DNA from: JABFRZ01 sp964631945
GTDB taxonomy: Bacteria > Planctomycetota > UBA1135 > GCA-002686595
NCBI GenBank assembly: GCA_964631945.1
Contig: CAZWAY010000027.1
Span: forward strand, 1-64,000
Length of the DNA: 64,000 nt
Direction of reading: 5' to 3'
Positions 16,377 to 25,424 of this stretch are shown one piece after another; positions within the stretch are counted from its first letter, which is position 1, and the number at the start of each line of letters is the position of its first letter. Below the pieces are notes generated by a model. The model was not told where the DNA came from. It ran no database searches and was given only the letters and a program-made list of their open reading frames with translations. The position numbers and the translations under genes were made by a program.

Positions 16377-16982
16377 CTACACGAAACCTTCCTCGGACTC
16401 GCTCTCGCCCGGCGGCGTGCGCCCGCGCGCACCAGGCCCGCGTCCGGCCTCCGGCAAGCCGATGCGCCGGCGGATGCGCAGCAGATAGGACTGCACCGAG
16501 TCGTTGCCCTCGGAGTCGATGCCGAACAGCTCGCCGAGTTCGCGCGCCAGGGCCAGGTCGCCCTCCAGCGCCGGCGGGTGCGCGCGGAAGTGGGCCCGCA
16601 CGTAGCGCAGGAACAGGGCGTGCGAAAGCCACCATCCGCCGAGCTCGAGCGCGACCACGGCCGCCACGATCGCCCCCACCCAGGCCTTGGGGAACACGCG
16701 CGGCCCGGGCGCGGCCTCGCCCACCCCGTAGTGGCCGTAGATCTCGAGCGCGAAGCCCACCAGCAGGAACAGGAACCCGAGATGGATCTGCAGGCGGTGG
16801 AAGATGTACCCGCGGATCGAGACCAGTCGCCCGCGCGGCCCGCCGAAGTGCTCGGCCACCAGCGAGCGCGGATGGCGGAAGAGGATCGAATTCGCCAGCA
16901 GGAAGCCGCCCAGCAGCACCAGCACGAGGCCGAGCCCGAAGGCGTCCTCGGGCCCCGGCAACACCCCGCGCAACCAGGCCAT
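16377..16982 (-). CDS. membrane protein of unknown function
   Basis: A 201-residue protein with three predicted membrane segments (about residues 15-33, 66-86 and 100-120), then a soluble, charged C-terminal region (RYVRAHFRAHP onward) with an Arg/Glu-rich tail. No known domain was recognised. It has the best sigma70-like promoter in the window: TTGAAC, a 17-nt spacer, TACCGT, then 6 nt to the ATG. That supports the start and indicates that it heads the unit leading into comF. Confidence 0.7.
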   Translation of the reverse strand: MAWLRGVLPGPEDAFGLGLVLVLLGGFLLANSILFRHPRSLVAEHFGGPRGRLVSIRGYIFHRLQIHLGFLFLLVGFALEIYGHYGVGEAAPGPRVFPKAWVGAIVAAVVALELGGWWLSHALFLRYVRAHFRAHPPALEGDLALARELGELFGIDSEGNDSVQSYLLRIRRRIGLPEAGRGPGARGRTPPGESESEEGFV

Positions 16983-16988
16983 CGAGCC

Positions 16989-17017
16989 ACGGTAGGCGTG
17001 GCTCGCGGGCCGTTCAA
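16989..17017 (-). promoter_or_regulatory. sigma70-like promoter, leaderless (TTGAAC-N17-TACCGT)
   Basis: On the minus strand, TTGAAC (17017-17012) and TACCGT (16994-16989) are separated by 17 nt, and the -10 ends 6 nt before the ATG at 16982. Transcription would begin at about the start codon. Confidence 0.6.
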
Positions 17018-17082
17018 GCTCCGCCGTTCGGGCTCCCGCTCGAGCTCGCGCTCAGGCTTCTCGGAGGCGTGCTCCCGGCGCG

Positions 17083-17088
17083 TACAAT
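17083..17088 (+). promoter_or_regulatory. -10 element (TACAAT) of the gatCAB unit
   Basis: TACAAT ends 8 nt before the gatC ATG, consistent with a leaderless or near-leaderless transcript. The -35 region (around TCGGAG) resembles the TTGGAG seen at guaB but is weak. Confidence 0.5.
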
Positions 17089-17096
17089 CGCCGACC

Positions 17097-17402
17097 ATGC
17101 CCACGACCGATCTCGAAGCCGTGCGCAAGCTGGCGCAGCTCGCGCGCCTCGCGCTCAGCGAGGACGAGCTGGCCCGACTCGCGCCCGAACTGGAACGCAT
17201 CCTGGGAGCCTTCGAGGTCCTCGGCCGCCACGGACCGGCGCCGGGCAACGAGATCCCGGCCGGACCCGAGCGTGCGCCGGCGGTGCGCACGCGCGGCGAC
17301 GCGGCCCTGCCCTCCACGCCGCGCGAGGAACTGCTCGCCGCCGCCAGCCAGAGCGAGGACGGGTTCTTCGTCGTCCCGCTCACCGTCGGGAACGAATCGT
17401 GA
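17097..17402 (+). CDS. gatC: Asp/Glu-tRNA amidotransferase subunit C
   Basis: A 101-residue GatC. It has the family's N-terminal helical pair (VRKLAQLARLALSEDELARL, then LERILGAFEVL) and a C-terminal stretch ending GFFVVPLTV, the conserved element that wraps around GatA. GatC stabilises the GatCAB complex, which makes Gln-tRNA(Gln) and/or Asn-tRNA(Asn) by transamidation. The length is normal. The ATG lies 8 nt after a TACAAT -10 box. gatA starts within its stop (GTGA). Confidence 0.9.
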   Translation: MPTTDLEAVRKLAQLARLALSEDELARLAPELERILGAFEVLGRHGPAPGNEIPAGPERAPAVRTRGDAALPSTPREELLAAASQSEDGFFVVPLTVGNES

Positions 17403-18874
17403 GGCCTTCCGAGCTCGATGCCACGGCCCTGGCGGCGGCGCACGCCAGCGGCGAGCGCTCGGTGCGCGACACGATCGAGCGCACGCTCGAGACGATCGCG
17501 GATCTCGAGCCGACGCTCGGCGCGCTGGCGAGCGTGCTGTCCGAATCGGCGCGCCGGGCGGCGGACCGCCTGGATGCCGCCCGCCAGCACGGCTTCGCGG
17601 CCGGTCCGCTGTGCGGCGTGCCGGTCGTGCTGAAGAGCAACCTGTGCCTGGCCGGGGCCGAGACGAACTGCGGCAGCCGTGTGCTGGCCGGCTACCGCCC
17701 GCCCTACAACGCCAGCGTGGTCGAGCGCCTGCTGGCGGCCGGCGCCGTGCCGGTCGCCATGGCGCACATGGACGAGTTCGCGATGGGCTCCTCGGGCGAG
17801 AACTCGGCCTTCTCGGCCACGCGCAACCCGTGGGACCCGGGTCGCACTCCGGGCGGCTCCTCGAGCGGCTGCGCGGCCGCGGTGGCCGCCGGACTGGTGC
17901 CGCTCGCGCTCGGCAGCGACACGGGCGGCTCGGTGCGCCAGCCCGCGGCGCTGTGCGGCATCTCGGGCTTCAAGCCGAGCTACGGCCGGCTCTCGCGCTT
18001 CGGGCTGGTGGCCTTCGGCTCGTCCTTCGACCAGGTCGGTCCGCTGGCGCGCAGCGTGCGCGACCTCGAGCTGGCGCTGGAGGTGCTCTCGGGCGCGGAC
18101 GAGCGCGACGCGAGCTCGCGCGCCGAGCCGCCCGTGCGCCGCCGCGCCGACGCCACCCTGGAGGGCCTGCGCATCGGCGTGCCGGCCGAGTACTTCGGTC
18201 CGGGGCTGGATGCGCGCGTGGGCGCGGTGCTGGAGGCCGCCCTGGCCGAATTGGAGGCCGCCGGCGCGCGGCGCGTGCCGCTCGCCCTGCCGCTGACCGA
18301 GCTCGCCATCCCCTGCTACTACGTGCTCTCCACGGCCGAGGCCTCGAGCAACCTGGCGCGCTTCGACGGCGTGCGCTACGGGCCGCGCGTCGAGGGCGAC
18401 GGCACGCTGGACGGCATGCTGGCCGCCACGCGTGCGGCCGGCTTCGGCGCCGAGGTCAAGCGCCGCATCCTGCTCGGAACCTTCGTGCTCTCGCACGGCT
18501 ACTACGAGGCCTGGTACCGCCGCGCGCTGGCGGTGCGCGCGGGCCTGGCGGCCGAGTTCCGCGCGGCATTCGAGGCGGTCGACCTGATCGTCGCACCGAC
18601 CACGCCCACGCCGGCCTTCCGGCTGGGGGAGAAGGACGCCGATCCGCTGGCGATGTACCTCTCGGACGTGCTCACCGTGCCGGCCAGCCTGGCGGGCCTG
18701 CCGGCCGTGAGCGTGCCGGCCGGCTGGCTGCGCGAGGACGCGAGCGAGCTCGCGGTCGGCCTGCAGCTGATCGGGCCGAGCGGCGCGGACGCGCAGGTGC
18801 TGGCCGCCGCGCGCCTCTACCAGGAACGCACCCCGCACCACCTGCGCCGACCGGAGCTCGCGGCGAGCGCATGA
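17399..18874 (+). CDS. gatA: Asp/Glu-tRNA amidotransferase subunit A
   Basis: A 491-residue amidase-signature enzyme that releases ammonia from glutamine for GatB. The Ser-cisSer-Lys triad is visible: Lys79 in GVPVVLKSNL, Ser154 in TPGGSSSGCA and nucleophile Ser178 in GSDTGGSVRQPA, at the same numbers as in characterised GatA proteins. Other GatA-typical segments are MDEFAMGSSGENSAF and KPSYGRLSRFG. The GTG start overlaps gatC's stop by 4 nt, and its own stop overlaps gatB's ATG (ATGA), so stoichiometric coupled translation is expected. Confidence 0.95.
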   Translation: MRPSELDATALAAAHASGERSVRDTIERTLETIADLEPTLGALASVLSESARRAADRLDAARQHGFAAGPLCGVPVVLKSNLCLAGAETNCGSRVLAGYRPPYNASVVERLLAAGAVPVAMAHMDEFAMGSSGENSAFSATRNPWDPGRTPGGSSSGCAAAVAAGLVPLALGSDTGGSVRQPAALCGISGFKPSYGRLSRFGLVAFGSSFDQVGPLARSVRDLELALEVLSGADERDASSRAEPPVRRRADATLEGLRIGVPAEYFGPGLDARVGAVLEAALAELEAAGARRVPLALPLTELAIPCYYVLSTAEASSNLARFDGVRYGPRVEGDGTLDGMLAATRAAGFGAEVKRRILLGTFVLSHGYYEAWYRRALAVRAGLAAEFRAAFEAVDLIVAPTTPTPAFRLGEKDADPLAMYLSDVLTVPASLAGLPAVSVPAGWLREDASELAVGLQLIGPSGADAQVLAAARLYQERTPHHLRRPELAASA

Positions 18875-20307
18875 GCCCCCACGCCGCCACCCGCGCCGAC
18901 TGGCTCACGGTCGTCGGACTCGAGGTCCACTGCCAGCTCGGCACCCACAGCAAGCTCTTCTGCGCCTGCGCGGTCGAGTTCGGCGCGGCGCCCAACTCGC
19001 ACGTGTGCCCGGTGTGCGCGGGGCTGCCGGGCAGCCTGCCGATCCCCAACGCGGGCGCCGTGAAGCTCGCGCTGCGGGCCGGACTGGCGCTGGGCTGCAC
19101 GCTCGCGCGCCACAGCACCTTCGACCGCAAGCACTACTTCTACTGCGACCTCCCCAAGGGCTACCAGATCACGCAGTACGAACGCCCCATCGCGAGCGGA
19201 GGCGGGATCGAGCTCGAGTCGGGCCGGCGCATCCGCCTGAAGCGCATCCACATCGAGGAGGACGCGGGCAAGGCCATCCACGAGCGCGGCGCGCACACGC
19301 TGGTCGACCTGAACCGCGCCGGCGTGCCGCTGATCGAGATCGTGAGCGAGGCCGATCTGACCAGCGCGGCCGAGGCCCACGAGTACCTCACGCGCCTCAA
19401 GGAGATGCTGCAGTTCGCCGCGGTCTCCGAGTGCGACATGGAGAAGGGCAGCCTGCGCTGCGACGTCAACGTCTCGGTGCACCGCGCCGGCACGCCCTGG
19501 GGCACGCGCGTCGAGCTCAAGAACCTGAACTCCTTCAAGAACGTGAGCGCGGCCCTGGAGCACGAGGTCGCGCGCCAGCGCGCGTGTCTCGAGGCCGGCG
19601 GACGCGTGCAGCAGGAGACGCGCCTGTGGGACGTCCAGCGCGCGGAGTCGCGCCCGATGCGCTCGAAGGAGGACGAGCACGACTACCGCTACTTCCCCGA
19701 GCCCGACCTGCCGCCGCTGGTGCTGGACGAGGCCGAGATCGAGCGCGAGCGCGCCTTCCTGCCCGAGCTGCCCCAGGCCCGGCGCACGCGCTGGCAGCGC
19801 GAGTTCGGGCTCTCGGCCTACGACGCCGGCGTGCTGTGCGCCACGCGCGACCTGGCGGACTACTTCGAGCAGTGCGCGCGACTCTCCGGCACGCCCAAGG
19901 AGGCCGCCAACTGGATCGCCAACGACCTCGCGGCCGCGCTCTCCAGGCGCACGAGCGAGTGCCGCCCGAACCCCGCGCGGTTCGCCGAGCTGCTCGCGCT
20001 GGTCGCGGACGGGACGCTCTCGAAGGCCGGCGGGCGGGCCGTGCTCGAGGCCATGCTGGAGCGTGACGAGCCGCCCGCGGAGCTCGTGCGCGTGCTCGGC
20101 CTGGCGCAGGTCAGCGACGGGGACGAGATCCGCGGCTGGTGCCGGAGCGCGCTGGTCGGGGCCGAGCGCGCCGTGGCCGACGTGCGCGCGGGCGAGCAGA
20201 AGGCCCTCGGAGCCCTGATCGGACGCGTGATGAAGGCCTCGAGCGGGCGCGCGAACCCGGCCCAGGTGCGCGCGCTCTTGCTCGCCTTGATCCAGGAAGG
20301 CACGTGA
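18871..20307 (+). CDS. gatB: Asp/Glu-tRNA amidotransferase subunit B
   Basis: A 478-residue GatB, the kinase/transamidase subunit that activates the misacylated Glu- or Asp-tRNA. Family hallmarks: VVGLEVHCQLGTHSKLFC, the zinc-type Cys pair in CPVCAGLPGSLP, FDRKHYFYCDLPKGYQITQY, HIEEDAGK, SLRCDVNVSVHRAG, RSKEDEHDYRYFPEPDLPP, and a C-terminal tRNA-binding YqeY-like tail ending with GRVMKASSGRANPAQV. The presence of GatCAB suggests that glutaminyl- or asparaginyl-tRNA synthesis is indirect here. Confidence 0.95.
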   Translation: MSPHAATRADWLTVVGLEVHCQLGTHSKLFCACAVEFGAAPNSHVCPVCAGLPGSLPIPNAGAVKLALRAGLALGCTLARHSTFDRKHYFYCDLPKGYQITQYERPIASGGGIELESGRRIRLKRIHIEEDAGKAIHERGAHTLVDLNRAGVPLIEIVSEADLTSAAEAHEYLTRLKEMLQFAAVSECDMEKGSLRCDVNVSVHRAGTPWGTRVELKNLNSFKNVSAALEHEVARQRACLEAGGRVQQETRLWDVQRAESRPMRSKEDEHDYRYFPEPDLPPLVLDEAEIERERAFLPELPQARRTRWQREFGLSAYDAGVLCATRDLADYFEQCARLSGTPKEAANWIANDLAAALSRRTSECRPNPARFAELLALVADGTLSKAGGRAVLEAMLERDEPPAELVRVLGLAQVSDGDEIRGWCRSALVGAERAVADVRAGEQKALGALIGRVMKASSGRANPAQVRALLLALIQEGT

Positions 20308-20317
20308 GCGTGGGGAC

Positions 20318-20656
20318 GTGAGGACGCGCGTCCCGATCGACGAGCTGCTCGAGCCGGCGGCCCTGCGTGCCCTCGGGCCGGCGCCCGCGCCCGCGCGCCT
20401 GCGGGCGCTCCTGCCGCGCGGCTGGGTCCCGGCCGAGGACGGCTTCGCGCGCCGCGACCTGCGGCTGTTCTTCCGCGAGGGCTGGATCCTGGTCCTGTGC
20501 CTGATCGGTTTCGGGAGCCTGGGCGCGATGTTCGTGCTGGGCGCGCTGCCGCGCGGCTGGGGCGGCCTGCTGCGGCTGCTCGGCCTGCTGGCCGGAGTCG
20601 CGCTGGCGGCGGGTCTGGCTGGACCGCTGATCACGCGCGCGGTGCGCGGGCGGTGA
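20318..20656 (+). CDS. small membrane protein, unknown
   Basis: A 112-residue protein. The first 50 residues are soluble and Pro/Ala/Arg-rich; two membrane helices follow (about residues 53-73 and 80-102) with an Arg-rich end. It starts with GTG 10 nt after gatB and ends 7 nt before the glycosyltransferase gene, so it is probably the fourth gene of the gatCAB transcript. No family recognised. Confidence 0.55.
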   Translation: MRTRVPIDELLEPAALRALGPAPAPARLRALLPRGWVPAEDGFARRDLRLFFREGWILVLCLIGFGSLGAMFVLGALPRGWGGLLRLLGLLAGVALAAGLAGPLITRAVRGR

Positions 20657-20663
20657 GCGCGGA

Positions 20664-22193
20664 GTGCCGTACCCGTTCGACGAGCCGACGCGGGCCGTGC
20701 TGGCCTATGCCCTGCCGGCCGCGCTCGCGCTGCTGGCGCTGGGCTGGCCGTGGGTCGCGCGGCGCGAGGAGCGCGCGCTCGCGCGCATCCATACCGGCCT
20801 GCTCGCGCTCGCGACGCTGCTCGGCTTCGGCCTGTACACCAACGCCAACTGGCAGAACGGGCGCTACTTCAACCCCTACGAGTTCTTCCACTACTACGTG
20901 GGCGCGAAGTACGCGCCCGAGCTGGGCTACACGCGCCTCTACGACGCGGCCGTGCTGGTGGACCGCGAGACGGGCTTCGCGCCCGGCTCGAACGACCTCG
21001 CCAACCTGGACGCGCACCACGGCGGGCCCGAGTACAAGCGCCTGACGGCCGTGTACGCCGAGGGGGCGGCCATCCGCGCGCCCTTCACGCCCGCGCGCTG
21101 GGCCGAGTTCACGCGCGACGTGACCTTCTTCCGCGCCGAGCTGAAGCCCGAGATGTGGGCGCAGCTCCTGCACGACAAGGGCTACAACGCGACGCCCGTG
21201 TGGACGCTCCTCGGCGGAACCCTGGCCGGCTGGGTGCCGGCCACCAGCCGCGCGGCGCTGCGCCCCTTGGTGGCGCTCGACGTCCTGTTGCTGCTGGGCG
21301 CGATCGCGTGCGTGGCCTGGGCCTTCGGAGCGCGCGCGGCGCTGTTCGCCGCCGCGCTGTACCTGACGCACCACTGCACCAGCCACGCGCACTTCCGGGC
21401 CGCGTTCCTGCGCACGGACTGGCTGTTCGCGCTGGTGGCCTCGCTGTGCTGCCTGAAGAAGGAGCGGCCCCTCCTGGGCGGCCTGCTGCTGGCGTGGTCG
21501 GCGCTGCTGCGCATGTTCCCGCTGCTGTTCGCGCTCGGGCCGCTGGCGGTCGTCGGCTGGAGCCTGGTGCGGCGCGCGGATCCGCGCCGCGCGCAGGCGC
21601 TGCGCTTCGCGGCCGGCTTCGCGCTCGGGTTGGCGCTGCTGTTCGGAGCCTCGCTCGCGCTGGAGGGCGGACTCGGCGCCTGGCGCGAGTTCCTGGCCAA
21701 GATCGTCGAGCACGACGAGCGCCCGGCCTCGGACACGCTGGGCTTCAAGAAGCTCTTCACCTGGTCGATCGCCTTCCGCCGCGACCAGGGCCCCGAGCTG
21801 CGCGCGCACTTCGCCGCACTGCGCCCGCTGTGGTGGACGTGCCAGGCGCTGTTCGTGGCCGGATTGGCCTGGCTCGTGCGCCGGCGGCCCCTGCACGAGG
21901 CACTCGGGCTCTCCTTCGCGCTGGTGTGGTGCGCCGCGACGCCGGCCTACTACTACTACGCCTTTCTGCTCGTGCCGCTGCTCTTCTTCGTCGAGCGCGC
22001 CCGACGGCCGAGCGGCGCGCTCGGCCTGGCGCTGGTCTTCGCCACCAGCCTGTTCGCGCGCGCCTTCCAGGCCAGCCCCACCTTCGGGGGCTACTTCGCC
22101 TTCAAGCTCTCGCTGGTGATGGGCGCCCTGGCGCTCTACCTGGTGCTGGAGGCCGCGCTCGAAGCACGCCGCTCGCGCCCAGCACCGCCCTGA
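20664..22193 (+). CDS. GT87-type (DUF2029-like) polyprenyl-phosphate-sugar glycosyltransferase
   Basis: A 509-residue integral membrane protein with about 10-12 hydrophobic segments. The first periplasmic loop contains NPYEFFHYYVGAKYAPELGY with acidic residues, in the place where GT-C/GT87 mannosyltransferases hold their catalytic Asp/Glu. The alternating hydrophobic pattern and a C-terminal YYYYAFLLVPLLFF segment also fit. It would transfer a sugar from a lipid-linked donor outside the cytoplasmic membrane, for glycan or glycolipid assembly. Start GTG at 20664, 7 nt after the previous gene. Family assignment is by architecture and is moderately sure. Confidence 0.6.
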   Translation: MPYPFDEPTRAVLAYALPAALALLALGWPWVARREERALARIHTGLLALATLLGFGLYTNANWQNGRYFNPYEFFHYYVGAKYAPELGYTRLYDAAVLVDRETGFAPGSNDLANLDAHHGGPEYKRLTAVYAEGAAIRAPFTPARWAEFTRDVTFFRAELKPEMWAQLLHDKGYNATPVWTLLGGTLAGWVPATSRAALRPLVALDVLLLLGAIACVAWAFGARAALFAAALYLTHHCTSHAHFRAAFLRTDWLFALVASLCCLKKERPLLGGLLLAWSALLRMFPLLFALGPLAVVGWSLVRRADPRRAQALRFAAGFALGLALLFGASLALEGGLGAWREFLAKIVEHDERPASDTLGFKKLFTWSIAFRRDQGPELRAHFAALRPLWWTCQALFVAGLAWLVRRRPLHEALGLSFALVWCAATPAYYYYAFLLVPLLFFVERARRPSGALGLALVFATSLFARAFQASPTFGGYFAFKLSLVMGALALYLVLEAALEARRSRPAPP

Positions 22194-22250
22194 TCGCGCC
22201 CTGTTCCTTCGCGGGGATCACGGCAGGGACCTGGCCTCTGCCGACCGGCC

Positions 22251-23816
22251 CTACTCCCACTCGATCGTGCCGGGCGGCTTGCTCGAGATGTCGAGCACGA
22301 CCCGGTTGATGCCGCGCACCTCGTTGATGATGCGGTTCGAGATGCGCGCGAGCAGGTCCTTCGGGAGCTCGACCCAGTCGGCGGTCATGCCGTCCTCGGA
22401 CTGCACCAGGCGGATCGCGCAGGCCTCCTCGTAGGTACGCTGATCGCCCATCACGCCCACCGATTTCACCGGCAGCAGCACGGCGAAGTACTGCCACAGG
22501 CCCTTGTGGGCGCCGGCGGCCTCGATCTCGGTCGTGACGATGTGGTCGGCCTCGCGCAGCGCGTGCAGGCGCTCGCGCGTGAGCTCGCCCAGGCAGCGCA
22601 CGGCCAGGCCCGGGCCGGGGAAGGGCTGGCGGTCGACGATCTCTGGCGCGAGCCCGAGGTGCCGGCCGATGGCGCGCACCTCGTCCTTGAACAGCTCGCG
22701 CAGCGGCTCGACCAGCTGCATGTCGAGGTCGGCCGGCAGCCCGCCCACGTTGTGGTGGCTCTTGATCACGGCCGTGTTGCCGCCGTGCACGTTGACCGAC
22801 TCGATCACGTCGGGGTAGAGCGTGCCCTGGCCGAGGAAGCGTGCGTGCTCGAAGCGCTTGGCCTCGCGCCGGAAGACCTCGACGAACTCGCGCCCGATCG
22901 ACTTGCGCTTGGCCTCGGGCTCGGTCACGCCGCGCAGCTTGCCCAGGAACTGGTCGGCGGCGTCGACCACGCACAGGTCCAGGTGGAAGTGCTGGCCGAA
23001 GACGCGCTCGACCGTCTCGCGCTCGTGCTTGCGCAACAGACCGTTGTCCACGAAGATGCAGTGCAGGCGCGCACCGATGGCCTGGTGCACGATCAGCGCC
23101 GCGACCGAGCTGTCGACCCCGCCCGAGAGCCCGAGCACGACCTCGCCCTCCGTGCCCACCAGGGCCCGGATCGCGCGCACCTCGCGCTCGACGATCGAAC
23201 CCGCGGTCCAGTCGCCGGGCAGGGCGCACACGCGCCACACGAAGTTCTCGAGCAGCTCGCGTCCGCGCACGGTGTGCGTGACCTCGGGGTGGAACTGCAC
23301 GCCGAAGAAGCCGCGGCGCTCGTCGCCCACGGCCGCGAACTCGCAGTCGGGCGAACTCGCAAGCGTGCGGAAGCCGGCCGGCACGCGCGCGACCTTGTCG
23401 CCGTGGCTCATCCACACCACCGTGCGCCCGGCGATGGCCTCGAGCACCCCCGCCGGGTGCTGGACCTCGATCGAGGTGCGCCCGAACTCGCGCTTGGCGG
23501 CCGCCAGGACCTCGCCACCCAGGGCCTGCATCATCCACTGCATGCCGTAGCAGATGCCGAGCACGGGCACGCCCAGCTCGAGCAGCTCGCGCGGGACCGC
23601 GGGTGCGTCGCTCGCGTACACCGAGGCCGGCCCGCCCGACAGGATGATGCCGGCCAGGTTCATGCGCCGCGCGGTCTCCAGCGCGCGCGCGGGCGGCGCG
23701 ATCTCCGACCACACCGAGGCCTCGCGCACGCGCCGCGCGATCAGCTGGGCGTACTGCGCCCCGAGATCCACCACCAGGATCCCGCGCGGCGTCTGGGCTC
23801 GCGGCGCTGCGCTCAT
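22251..23816 (-). CDS. guaA: GMP synthase (glutamine-hydrolysing)
   Basis: A 521-residue two-domain enzyme converting XMP to GMP. Class I glutaminase domain: nucleophile Cys89 in GICYGMQ and the His/Glu pair in GVQFHPEVTHT. ATP-pyrophosphatase domain: P-loop VLGLSGGVDSS. C-terminal dimerisation domain: RQPFPGPGLAVRC and the closing KPPGTIEWE. Its ATG overlaps the guaB stop (ATGA), so IMP dehydrogenase and GMP synthase are made together. Confidence 0.97.
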   Translation of the reverse strand: MSAAPRAQTPRGILVVDLGAQYAQLIARRVREASVWSEIAPPARALETARRMNLAGIILSGGPASVYASDAPAVPRELLELGVPVLGICYGMQWMMQALGGEVLAAAKREFGRTSIEVQHPAGVLEAIAGRTVVWMSHGDKVARVPAGFRTLASSPDCEFAAVGDERRGFFGVQFHPEVTHTVRGRELLENFVWRVCALPGDWTAGSIVEREVRAIRALVGTEGEVVLGLSGGVDSSVAALIVHQAIGARLHCIFVDNGLLRKHERETVERVFGQHFHLDLCVVDAADQFLGKLRGVTEPEAKRKSIGREFVEVFRREAKRFEHARFLGQGTLYPDVIESVNVHGGNTAVIKSHHNVGGLPADLDMQLVEPLRELFKDEVRAIGRHLGLAPEIVDRQPFPGPGLAVRCLGELTRERLHALREADHIVTTEIEAAGAHKGLWQYFAVLLPVKSVGVMGDQRTYEEACAIRLVQSEDGMTADWVELPKDLLARISNRIINEVRGINRVVLDISSKPPGTIEWE

Positions 23817-25315
23817 TCCTGGAAGTAGTTCGGGGATTCCTTGGTGATGACCACGTCGTGCGGATGGCTCTCGCGCTGGCCGGCCGAGGTCACGCGCACG
23901 AATTGCGCCGTCTGCCACAGCTCGGGGATCGTGCGCGCGCCGCAGTAGCCCATGCCCGCGCGCACGCCGCCCACCAGCTGGTAGACGAAGGCCGAGAGCT
24001 TGCCCTTGTAGGGCACCATGCCCTCGATGCCCTCGGGCACGAGCTTGTGCAGCTCCTTCACGTCGCCCTGGCGATAGCGCTCCTTGCCGCCCTCGACCAT
24101 GGCGCCGAGCGAGCCCATGCCGCGCACCGACTTGAAGGTGCGCCCGCGCGACAGGATCGTCTCGCCCGGGCTCTCCTCCACGCCCGCGAACAGGCTGCCG
24201 ATCATGGCGCACGAGGCGCCCGCGGCCAGGGCCTTGGTGACGTCGCCCGAGAAGCGCACGCCGCCGTCCGAGATGACCGGCACGTCGCTCTTCGCCAGGG
24301 CGCGCGCGATCCACTGCACCGCGCTGAACTGCGGCACGCCCACCCCGGCCACCACGCGCGTGGTGCAGATCGAGCCCGGCCCGATGCCGACCTTGACGCC
24401 ATCCGCGCCCGCGCGCACCAGCGCCAGGGCCGCGCCCGGGGTGGCCACGTTGCCGGCCACCACGTCGACGGCGTGCTTCTGCTTGAGCTCGCGCACGGTC
24501 TCGATCACGTTGGCCGAGTGCCCGTGGGCGGTGTCGACCACCAGCACGTCGACCCCGGCCGCGACCAGGCCCTCCGAACGCTCGAAGTCGCGCACGCCCA
24601 CGGCCGCGCCCACGCGCAGCCGGCCGCGGTCGTCGGTGGCCGAGCTCGGGAAGGCCTCGAGCATGTCGAGGTCCTTCATCGTGATCAGGCCGCACAGGCG
24701 CCCGCGCGGGTCGGCGATGATCAGCTTCTCGATCTTGTGCTTGTAGAGCAGGTTGCGCGCCTCCTCGAGCGAGGTCCCGGGCGGCGCCGTGACCAGGCGC
24801 TCGGAGGTCATCACGCGCGCCACCGGAGTGTCGTCGGAGGTCTGGAAGCGGCAGTCGCGGCGCGTGAGGATCCCGACCACGGTCTGGCCCTCGACGATCG
24901 GCAGGCCGGAGATGTTCTGGCGCGCCATGATCTCGCGCGCCTGGGCCATGGTGGCGGTGGGCGGCAGCGTGACCGGATCGACGATGATGCCGTTGGCCGA
25001 GCGCTTGACCTTGTCGACCTCGCGGATCTGGCCCTCGATCGTCAGGTTGCGGTGGATGATGCCGATGCCGCCCTCGCGCGCGAGCGTCACCGCCAGGCGC
25101 CACTCGGTGACCGTGTCCATCGCGGCCGAGGACAGCGGGATGCGCAGCGCGACGTTGCGCGAGAAGCGCGTGGTCACGTCGACCGCGCGCGGCAAGAGGT
25201 CGGAGTGGGCCGGGACCAGGAGGACGTCGTCGAAGGTCAGGCCTTCGGGCATCCTCTCGCCGTCGAAGGGGGCCCCGAGTCCGGAGCCGGCGGGAGCGGG
25301 AGGCTGGATTGCCAT
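23813..25315 (-). CDS. guaB: IMP dehydrogenase
   Basis: A 500-residue IMPDH, the committed step to guanine nucleotides (IMP to XMP with NAD). It has TFDDVLLVPAHSD near the N-terminus, two CBS regulatory modules (about residues 115-165 and 170-220), the NAD/IMP site VVDTAHGHS, the active loop GIGPGSICTTR with nucleophile Cys317, SDGGVRFSGDV, and the mobile flap GMGSLGAMVEGGKERY. The ATG at 25315 sits 6 nt after a TATCCT -10 box. Further upstream on the same strand lies a strong hairpin-U-tract, so attenuation or an upstream small RNA is possible. Confidence 0.97.
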   Translation of the reverse strand: MAIQPPAPAGSGLGAPFDGERMPEGLTFDDVLLVPAHSDLLPRAVDVTTRFSRNVALRIPLSSAAMDTVTEWRLAVTLAREGGIGIIHRNLTIEGQIREVDKVKRSANGIIVDPVTLPPTATMAQAREIMARQNISGLPIVEGQTVVGILTRRDCRFQTSDDTPVARVMTSERLVTAPPGTSLEEARNLLYKHKIEKLIIADPRGRLCGLITMKDLDMLEAFPSSATDDRGRLRVGAAVGVRDFERSEGLVAAGVDVLVVDTAHGHSANVIETVRELKQKHAVDVVAGNVATPGAALALVRAGADGVKVGIGPGSICTTRVVAGVGVPQFSAVQWIARALAKSDVPVISDGGVRFSGDVTKALAAGASCAMIGSLFAGVEESPGETILSRGRTFKSVRGMGSLGAMVEGGKERYRQGDVKELHKLVPEGIEGMVPYKGKLSAFVYQLVGGVRAGMGYCGARTIPELWQTAQFVRVTSAGQRESHPHDVVITKESPNYFQE

Positions 25316-25321
25316 CGGACG

Positions 25322-25350
25322 AGGATAGCGATGGTCCGAGGCCGCTCCAA
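25322..25350 (-). promoter_or_regulatory. guaB promoter (TTGGAG-N17-TATCCT), leaderless
   Basis: TTGGAG (25350-25345) and TATCCT (25327-25322) on the minus strand are separated by 17 nt; the -10 ends 6 nt before the guaB ATG. Transcription is predicted to start at or next to the ATG. Confidence 0.6.
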
Positions 25351-25378
25351 GGCCCACGCGCGCGCGCGAACGGGCACG

Positions 25379-25424
25379 AAAAAGGGCCCGAACCCCCGGC
25401 CCGAAGGCTGGAGAGTCCGGGCCC
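25379..25424 (-). terminator. hairpin with U-tract upstream of guaB (attenuator or small-RNA terminator)
   Basis: The minus-strand RNA forms GGGCCCG/CGGGCCC (25424-25418 with 25390-25384). It encloses a second stem capped by a C(UUCG)G tetraloop (25411-25406 with 25401-25396), and UUUUU follows directly. It ends about 30 nt upstream of the guaB promoter. The next gene to the right is on the plus strand, so this is not an ordinary end-of-gene terminator. Confidence 0.6.

Noticed and set aside
22194..22250. Short complementary strings between the GT87 and guaA genes as a bidirectional terminator
   Set aside because: No stem of useful length followed by a T-tract in either orientation.
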